The notes beneath the pieces were generated by a model. That model saw only the letters and a list, made by a program, of their open reading frames with translations. It ran no database searches and was not told the origin of the DNA. 12,087 nt of DNA from an uncultured Opitutales bacterium (lineage in GTDB: Bacteria > Verrucomicrobiota > Verrucomicrobiia > Opitutales > Intestinicryptomonadaceae), in contig URYY01000062.1 in NCBI GenBank assembly GCA_900552245.1, positions 1 to 12,087 on the forward strand, given 5' to 3'. Positions 7,347 to 12,087 of the stretch are shown piece by piece (the stretch's first letter is position 1; each line of letters opens with the position of its first letter). Position numbers and translations under genes: made by a program.

Positions 7347-8438
7347 ATGCAGAGTATGTTGAAAAGTTTAGCTAGCCTATTTGCAAACTTTCTCGGCCTG
7401 CTTTGCAAAAGTGGCCCTGGCAAAGAAAAAGAGTGCAAGGGCCTTGGTCATCGTTGTACGCGCAGAAGCTTTATTGCCAGGCTTGCCTTGCCACTTGCAA
7501 TAGCCCTTGCGGCAAACTCGGCAGAGGCGCTCGTTGTAAAGGGTTCTAGATACACCTCTTTAATAGATTTGGCAAAGCGCTTTGGAATGTCTCTAAAGAC
7601 TGTTCAATACAGGAAAGTTCAAAGGCTCTACAACAAATACGTGTCTTTGAATTTTGAGATACACAGGCGCGATATGACATTAAATGGCAGCAAAATTTGG
7701 CTGGGCTTTCCCGTAGTGGAATACAAGGGCACTCTCTATGTTGCAGACGCCGATGTTTCAGACACTCTGGTGCCGATATTGTATCCGCGCGGCGGCAAAT
7801 ACATGCCAAAACTGCGCACAATAGTGATAGATCCGGGGCATGGAGGCAAAGATAAGGGCGCAATATCAAAGACCTACGGCCTGCACGAAAAGAATCTGAC
7901 CCTCGATATATCCTTAAAGCTTGCCAAGATTCTTCGGCAAAAGGGATACAAGGTTTATCTGACCCGCTATGGCGATAAATTTATTGGGCTTGACGAGCGT
8001 CCGGCGTATGCAAATAAGATAAAGGCCGATATGTTTGTAAGCATACACATAAACGCCGCGGGAGCCAGCGCATCCGGTATTGAGACCTACGCGCTAACTC
8101 CAGTCGGGCAAAATTCCACAAATGCCCCTGCCGCAACCCCCATAAGCAAGCGCAAGTATGCTGGCAACAGCGCTGACGACTGGAATGCTCTCCTTGCCCA
8201 CTACATACAAAAAGATATGGTGGCAAAGCTCTCCGGAGTTGACCGCGGAATGAAGCGCGCGCGCTTTGCAGTATTGCAAGATGCAAAAATGCCGGCAGCT
8301 CTAGTCGAATGCGGATTTATTTCAAACTCTTCAGACGCTCGAAAATTAGCGAGCGACAAATATAGACAAAACATAGCAAACGCGATCGCCTCGGGTATAT
8401 CCCGCTACGCAAGCACGCTTGCGAGGCTGAAAAAATGA
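7347..8438 (+). CDS. N-acetylmuramoyl-L-alanine amidase (Amidase_3), predicted Tat export
   Basis: Zinc hydrolase that cuts the bond between MurNAc and the stem peptide in peptidoglycan, acting outside the cytoplasmic membrane in growth or daughter-cell separation. Residues here count from the ATG at 7347 (363 in total); ATG 7356 or TTG 7335 are alternative starts. A basic N-terminal region leads to CTRRSFIARL (37-46), a twin-arginine motif, then a hydrophobic stretch and Ala-rich cleavage site (NSAEA, 57-61). Residues about 63-147 resemble the small beta domains that precede Amidase_3, including similarity to copper amine oxidase N-terminal repeats (MTLNGSKIWLGFPVVEYKGT). The catalytic domain has VIDPGHGG with zinc ligand H165, HEKNLTL with E181, SIHINAA with H234 and the catalytic E321 in ALVECGFISN. 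Its 3' end overlaps the transporter start by 4 bp (ATGA), so translation is probably coupled. Confidence 0.92.
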   Translation: MQSMLKSLASLFANFLGLLCKSGPGKEKECKGLGHRCTRRSFIARLALPLAIALAANSAEALVVKGSRYTSLIDLAKRFGMSLKTVQYRKVQRLYNKYVSLNFEIHRRDMTLNGSKIWLGFPVVEYKGTLYVADADVSDTLVPILYPRGGKYMPKLRTIVIDPGHGGKDKGAISKTYGLHEKNLTLDISLKLAKILRQKGYKVYLTRYGDKFIGLDERPAYANKIKADMFVSIHINAAGASASGIETYALTPVGQNSTNAPAATPISKRKYAGNSADDWNALLAHYIQKDMVAKLSGVDRGMKRARFAVLQDAKMPAALVECGFISNSSDARKLASDKYRQNIANAIASGISRYASTLARLKK

Positions 8439-9313
8439 ATATTGCTTATATTTTTCCACTAACATCTGCAATTTTATACACTTTCGCGACTGTTTTTACA
8501 AAGCGAGCCATACTTGACGGCGCTGGGCTGTTGCGAACATTTTTTATAACAAATCTGCTTGCGGCAGTAGTTCAGTTTATTCCGATAATCTTCGTTGGCG
8601 AGCCAATGCCAGATTTTGAACTTCTAAAGGTTCCAATATTCTGCGGATTTCTGTATTTTTTAGGTCAGCTTGCACTGTTTGTTTCGATGAGGATTGGCGA
8701 CGTTACTGTGCAAATTCCAATGCTGGGAATAAAAGTAGTGTTTGTTGCGATTTTCCTGATTTGGCTTACGGGTGTGGAGCTGGAAACTAAGCTTATGGTG
8801 GCCTCCGTTATAACTACGATAGCGGTATTTATAATGGGAATGTCGTCGGTTAAGTTCTCAAAAAAAATGCTCTATACTATAGTATTGGTTTTAATTGCAA
8901 ACGCCGCCTTCGCATTCTCCGACTGCCTAATTCAAATAAAGATGTCCAAGGTGGGCACGGTGTGGTTTATGTTCTTTATGTACAACACCACAATGCTATT
9001 TTCCTTCCTGGTAATTCCATTCTTTAGGGCACCGCTTAGGGCAATTCCAAAGAGCGCCTGGAAATGGACGCTCGGCGGAGCTGCAATCATGAGCATACAG
9101 GCCTTTATTCTAGTCTTTTCAATGGGATACTTTAAAATCGCGGCGGCGGCAAACATCATATACGCAACGCGAGGTATTTGGAGCATAGTAATAATTTGGT
9201 TTGCGGGCAAATTTATAGGCAACGACGAGCGCTCAATAGGCGCAAATATGATGTTAAAACGCTTGGCTGGAGCCTCGCTTATGCTGCTTGCCGTTGCTAT
9301 AACAATATTCTAA
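8435..9313 (+). CDS. EamA-like transporter of the drug/metabolite (DMT) superfamily
   Basis: Integral membrane protein of 292 residues with about ten hydrophobic segments, roughly at 4-22, 33-54, 66-84, 92-111, 119-135, 146-164, 176-197, 212-231, 237-259 and 274-291. The two halves each hold five segments, as expected for the EamA repeat. The start of the first segment (FPLTSAILYTFATVFTKRA) and the small-residue-rich ninth (IAAAANIIYATRGIWSIVII) are in keeping with the family. The substrate cannot be told from sequence; candidates in the superfamily range from amino acids and nucleotide sugars to small metabolites. The start ATG overlaps the amidase stop, and GAGG at 8423-8426 provides a Shine-Dalgarno eight bases ahead, one of the better ones in this window. 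It is the last plus-strand gene, converging on the protease gene. Confidence 0.85.
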   Translation: MNIAYIFPLTSAILYTFATVFTKRAILDGAGLLRTFFITNLLAAVVQFIPIIFVGEPMPDFELLKVPIFCGFLYFLGQLALFVSMRIGDVTVQIPMLGIKVVFVAIFLIWLTGVELETKLMVASVITTIAVFIMGMSSVKFSKKMLYTIVLVLIANAAFAFSDCLIQIKMSKVGTVWFMFFMYNTTMLFSFLVIPFFRAPLRAIPKSAWKWTLGGAAIMSIQAFILVFSMGYFKIAAAANIIYATRGIWSIVIIWFAGKFIGNDERSIGANMMLKRLAGASLMLLAVAITIF

Positions 9314-9315
9314 CT

Positions 9316-9342
9316 AAAGGCGCCTAAATTTAGCCCTGCGCC
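9316..9342. repeat. Small inverted repeat between convergent genes
   Basis: GGCGC (9319-9323) can pair with GCGCC (9338-9342), enclosing a 10-base palindrome CTAAATTTAG (9324-9333). It lies in the 41-bp gap between the transporter and protease stops, where a shared terminator would be expected. There is no clear U-tract on either side, so a terminator role is possible but weakly supported. Confidence 0.3.
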
Positions 9343-9354
9343 GACAAAAACGCA

Positions 9355-10680
9355 TCAGCGCTCGCACTTTATAAAGACGCAGTACTTCTGAACTTGCGCT
9401 ATTATGTCGGCCTTTTTCATATCCTGAGTTTTCGGCTCCAGAGGCTCTATCTTAAGCTCCTTAAAAAGCTGAGACAAATTTTTGGCCTTGGAAGCGTAAT
9501 TTACATTTTGCGGAACGTAACCGCTTTGCCTAAGCGAATAAGAGTCGCTCAACCTACTTACAACTATGCCGAGAAAATTTCCGCGCAAGTCAAATAGCGG
9601 CCCCCCAGAGTTTCCCGGCTGGAGGGGAACGGATATCTGCATAAAATTTTCGTCGTCCCGCATGCCAGATAGCGAACTTATATCTCCGGAAGTGTACTTT
9701 ATGGACGAACCTTGAAGCTGAGTATTGGGATATCCCAGAGAAAACACCTCCTCGCCTATTCTAGGATTATTTGAAATGTAAAGCGGAACACCGCCGTCAA
9801 TTTTTAAGACTTTTAGTATCGCCACATCTAAAGGTTTGCTTGAGGCGGCAACTTTTGCCTCGTAAAAAGTGCCTTCAAAATCCACAAAAATGCGCTTCGA
9901 GCCATCGACTACGTGGAAGGCCGTGATAACATACCCGCCCTTTACCATGTAACCGGAACCGGTTGAAATGGGCTTATACTCTACAATTCCAACCGAGCGT
10001 TTCTTATTTTCGCGGCTCTTAAAAAAATCTTCGAGAGCGACAAAGCCCGGCCTTTCTCTGTCAAATATTGAAACGCGCCTGTCGTCGCGCGCAAAGTACT
10101 TTACAATAGTCTTATTATTCTCCCAAAAACTTGGCCTGTAGTTAAATTCACCATTTTCGTAGGCTATAATTTCAAAGTATTGCTCCGGCTCTAAGTCGCC
10201 TACATCGGGTATATTTTCCACATAGCAAAGCCCAGATGCAACTTTTGTGCGAGAAGTCATAGCTCGCGCCAAATCGCCCTTTGGAGGAATCCCCCTAGCT
10301 CTTATTAAAACGCCCCCTGTATTTGAAATCTCAGACACCCTGCCCGTTATTGCAACCGGATTTTTTTCCCGCTTTAATTTTTCCAGTATTTTATCCGCCT
10401 CTTCTTTTTTAGCGACAAGTTGGCGCGAGTATTCGCGGGCGTCCAAGAGTTCCTTTGCATTTTCCTTAAGCCATTCTAAATCCAAGATATCCCACTTAAG
10501 CTCCACGTCGCGCCCGCCGTTTGCCTCGACATATAGCGCCCTAGGGCTTACTCCAGTAACGGCGACTTCCGCAGTTTTCCCGTCCCTATTTTTCACGGAG
10601 TAGCTCTTATGCTCCTGAGCCTCGCCTACAGATAGCAAAATAAAGAAGAGAAAAACTGCCGCAGCGCGCAAAAATTTCAT
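9355..10680 (-). CDS. Secreted trypsin-like serine protease with SHD1-like N-terminal domain
   Basis: Predicted envelope or secreted protease of 441 residues from the ATG at 10680. A GGAG at 10693-10690 lies nine bases before it, and the next upstream start (TTG 10701) would put residues in front of an obvious signal peptide (MKFLRAAAVFLFFILLSVGE). Residues about 26-75 resemble the SHD1-like beta domain often found in Planctomycetes and Verrucomicrobiota proteins (SYSVKNRDGKTAEVAVTG, then VELKWDILDLEWLKE). A short charged coiled coil follows (about 76-107). The protease domain has GSGYMV (241-246), AFHVV with H256, KPLDVAIL with D285 and QPGNSGGPLF with S358, so the triad is intact and closest to the HtrA/DegP type. 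No PDZ domain follows. The C-terminal segment is short and ends in a two-cysteine tail (CVFIKCER). It lies 49 bases after rlmH on the same strand, so co-transcription is plausible. Substrates are unknown. Confidence 0.87.
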   Translation of the reverse strand: MKFLRAAAVFLFFILLSVGEAQEHKSYSVKNRDGKTAEVAVTGVSPRALYVEANGGRDVELKWDILDLEWLKENAKELLDAREYSRQLVAKKEEADKILEKLKREKNPVAITGRVSEISNTGGVLIRARGIPPKGDLARAMTSRTKVASGLCYVENIPDVGDLEPEQYFEIIAYENGEFNYRPSFWENNKTIVKYFARDDRRVSIFDRERPGFVALEDFFKSRENKKRSVGIVEYKPISTGSGYMVKGGYVITAFHVVDGSKRIFVDFEGTFYEAKVAASSKPLDVAILKVLKIDGGVPLYISNNPRIGEEVFSLGYPNTQLQGSSIKYTSGDISSLSGMRDDENFMQISVPLQPGNSGGPLFDLRGNFLGIVVSRLSDSYSLRQSGYVPQNVNYASKAKNLSQLFKELKIEPLEPKTQDMKKADIIAQVQKYCVFIKCER

Positions 10681-10729
10681 GGGCGCATTCTCCAAATTCA
10701 ACAGATTTATTCAAGAAAAATATATAAAC

Positions 10730-11164
10730 TCAGTGATGGTAACCAGTATCCGCCGATATGGTCTTTGCCCTGTAAAGCTGCTCGGCGAGAATAGCTCGCG
10801 CCCACTCGTGCGTAAATGTCATAGGCGATAGCGATACTAGCGCATGCGCGGCTCTCTTTACATCTTCTGACATTCCGTAGGCACCGCCTATCACAAACAT
10901 AGAACCCCCCAACATCAAATCTCTCTCTATAATTTTTGAAAAATCCCTTGAAGAAAACAATTTCCCCTCTTCGCTCAAAACATAAGTGCGCAACTTTGAA
11001 CTTGAAATCAGCTCCAACATTCGCTCAGACTCCCTTTGAACAGTTGAGTCTTTTATGAGCACAAGCTCAAACTTATCATACCTAGAAAGCCTCTCAAAAT
11101 AATCATTACACAGCGAATCGAGCGCCCTGTTTTTCATCTTACCAACTGCAACAAGTTTTATCAT
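10730..11164 (-). CDS. rlmH: 23S rRNA (pseudouridine-1915-N3)-methyltransferase RlmH
   Basis: SPOUT-class methyltransferase that uses S-adenosylmethionine to methylate N3 of pseudouridine 1915 in helix 69 of 23S rRNA, on assembled 70S ribosomes. From the ATG at 11164 the protein has 144 residues and the standard opening (MIKLVAVGKMK). The TTG at 11203 adds a cysteine-rich lead with no family support. The cofactor-binding trefoil knot is marked by FVIGGAYGMSEDV (90-102). SLSPMTFTHEWARAILAEQL (111-130) followed by YRAKTISADTGYHH matches the conserved C-terminal region, including the terminal YHH. It is about ten residues shorter than the E. coli protein (155), within family variation. It stands between a terminator upstream and the protease gene downstream. 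Confidence 0.96.
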   Translation of the reverse strand: MIKLVAVGKMKNRALDSLCNDYFERLSRYDKFELVLIKDSTVQRESERMLELISSSKLRTYVLSEEGKLFSSRDFSKIIERDLMLGGSMFVIGGAYGMSEDVKRAAHALVSLSPMTFTHEWARAILAEQLYRAKTISADTGYHH

Positions 11165-11193
11165 ACCTTTAGTCAATTTGCAAAAAGCAAAAC

Positions 11194-11213
11194 AGAATTT
11201 CAAATAAAATTCT
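11194..11213. repeat. 7-bp inverted repeat upstream of rlmH
   Basis: AGAATTT (11194-11200) and AAATTCT (11207-11213) flank a six-base centre, CAAATA. It lies 30-50 bases before the rlmH ATG, within the only place a promoter for rlmH could be. It might be an operator or chance in AT-rich DNA. No clear -35/-10 pair for rlmH was found around it. Confidence 0.25.
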
Positions 11214-11244
11214 AAAATAAAAAGGCGGTCGAAAATAGACCGCC
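11213..11244 (-). terminator. Intrinsic terminator of the sulfide:quinone oxidoreductase gene
   Basis: Read on the minus strand, GGCGGTC (11244-11238) pairs perfectly with GACCGCC (11230-11224) around a seven-base loop. The T-rich tail TTTTTATTTT follows immediately. It begins about 20 bases after the oxidoreductase stop, and is the best terminator in the window. It should separate that gene from rlmH. Confidence 0.9.
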
Positions 11245-11264
11245 CTCCATTAAAAACAAAGATA

Positions 11265-12087
11265 CTAAACTAAGCCGTTTAACATTCCGTAAAAATACAT
11301 GGGCTTTAGCACGTAAACCTTGAGAAGCCAAGCTACCCACTGCTCGTGCGACATATCGAAAAAGAAGTCCAATGGGAAAGATATTTTAGGCTTCTTGTCA
11401 TAATCGAACTCGCACATTAGAACGTGTCCGTAGTCTGTAACTATAGGGCATGCCGCATAGCCGTCATACTTAAATTCGGGCTGTTTTCCCTCCATAATAA
11501 GGCAGAGGTTCTTTGCAGCTATCGGCACCTGTTTGCGTATGGCAGCGGACGTCTTGCTTGTTGGGATTCCCGCAACGTCGCCAAGGCAAATTATATCCTT
11601 AAACTTTTTGTGCACCAAAGTCTCCTTATCTGTAGCCGCCCAGCCCTCCGAGGCGTGGGGACCTTCCGTATCGCTCAAGCCGGACTCCTTGACAAAGTCC
11701 GGAGCGCCCATGGGAGGCAAAAAGTGCAAGAAATCGTAATCCTTCGTAAAATCTATGCTCTCAACCTTGTTTGTATCCGGATTCTTGACACTGCGCGTAA
11801 AGTGGACTTTCTTTGCGGCGGTATCTATTCCCTTTACCCTCGTATTCAAATTTAACCCAACACCGCGCTGCTTGTAGATTTGCAACAAGCGCGGAGTGAA
11901 GTACGGAACGTCGTACAATTCGTTTGAAGCGGTGTAAAATTCAAATGCTGCTTTATCTCGATTTGAGTTTTTTCTAAAGAGATGCTCGCTTAGAAGGCAT
12001 ATCTTCTTTGGAGCCCCGCCGCACTTGTGCTTTGTGTATGTATCGGTATATATGCCGCGGCCGCCATTTTTTACAAACTTCGCGCCC
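11265..12087 (-). CDS. sqr: Sulfide:quinone oxidoreductase, type II (N-terminus beyond the right edge)
   Basis: FAD flavoprotein of the cytoplasmic membrane that oxidises sulfide and passes the electrons to quinone. The minus-strand frame is open to base 12087, giving 273 visible residues; the Rossmann FAD-binding start and true initiation codon are outside the window, and the TTG at 11918 is only an internal codon. KHKCGGAPKKICLLSE (from visible residue 19) holds the first redox cysteine (codon 12023-12021) in the family's KCxGAPxK context. PPMGAPDFVKESGL and CLGDVAGIPTSKTSAAIRKQ are the later FAD-contacting motifs. YAACPIVTDYG holds the second cysteine (codon 11450-11448), aligning with the SCPLVTGY site that I recall as human SQOR C379. 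The C-terminal aromatic-rich helices fit membrane attachment. With both cysteines present the enzyme looks active. Alternative: another member of the NDH-2/SQR superfamily, less likely given these motifs. A terminator follows it. Confidence 0.92.
   Translation of the reverse strand, partial: GAKFVKNGGRGIYTDTYTKHKCGGAPKKICLLSEHLFRKNSNRDKAAFEFYTASNELYDVPYFTPRLLQIYKQRGVGLNLNTRVKGIDTAAKKVHFTRSVKNPDTNKVESIDFTKDYDFLHFLPPMGAPDFVKESGLSDTEGPHASEGWAATDKETLVHKKFKDIICLGDVAGIPTSKTSAAIRKQVPIAAKNLCLIMEGKQPEFKYDGYAACPIVTDYGHVLMCEFDYDKKPKISFPLDFFFDMSHEQWVAWLLKVYVLKPMYFYGMLNGLV

Noticed and set aside
10681..10701. TTG at 10701 as the protease start
   Set aside because: It would put seven residues before the signal peptide, and the GGAG is placed correctly for ATG 10680.
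11165..11203. TTG at 11203 as the rlmH start
   Set aside because: RlmH proteins begin at the MIKLVAVGK strand; the extra 13 residues are not family-like.
11424..11855. 143-residue plus-strand frame inside the right-edge gene
   Set aside because: It is antisense to the clear sulfide:quinone oxidoreductase coding frame and has no recognisable motif.
1..12087. CRISPR arrays, tRNA or rRNA genes, insertion sequences, phage or defence genes
   Set aside because: No regularly spaced repeats, cloverleaf-like sequences, transposase motifs or flanking inverted repeats were seen; the window is filled by ordinary coding genes.

Overview
This is a gene-dense bacterial chromosome window with ten protein-coding genes and almost no free intergenic DNA. 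By eye the GC content is moderate, ATA isoleucine codons are common, and Shine-Dalgarno sequences are weak at most starts. Three features recall the PVC group, most likely Verrucomicrobiota (perhaps an Opitutae-like lineage): an oversized signal peptidase I, a secreted trypsin-like protease with an N-terminal domain resembling SHD1, and the weak ribosome sites. This placement is inference from remembered family resemblance, and no rRNA is present to fix it.

Layout. Positions 1-465 (minus) hold the start of an unrecognised protein cut by the left edge. Across a 105-bp divergent promoter region, the plus strand carries malQ (4-alpha-glucanotransferase) and, 7 bp later, an MscS-family mechanosensitive channel with a signal peptide, closed by an intrinsic terminator. 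Next come lepA (elongation factor 4) and lepB (signal peptidase I) separated by one base, then infC (translation initiation factor IF-3). These are followed by a zinc N-acetylmuramoyl-L-alanine amidase with a Tat-type signal, overlapping by 4 bp an EamA/DMT-family transporter. From 9355 to the right edge everything is on the minus strand. In transcription order it is a type II sulfide:quinone oxidoreductase (start beyond the right edge), its intrinsic terminator, rlmH (23S rRNA m3Psi methyltransferase), and a secreted serine protease with an HtrA-like core.

Functionally this is mostly housekeeping: translation factors, protein export and processing, cell-wall hydrolysis, osmotic protection, glucan metabolism, ribosome modification and sulfide oxidation. 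The plus-strand block from lepA to the transporter could be one or two transcripts linking translation with envelope biogenesis.

I do not see a mobile element, CRISPR array, tRNA or rRNA, phage gene, toxin-antitoxin pair or recognisable defence system, and I found no convincing undescribed system. The points most worth a second look are the roughly 200-residue separation of the catalytic Ser and Lys in LepB, the control region between lepB and infC, the terminator placed almost against the lepA start, and the unidentified gene at the left edge.
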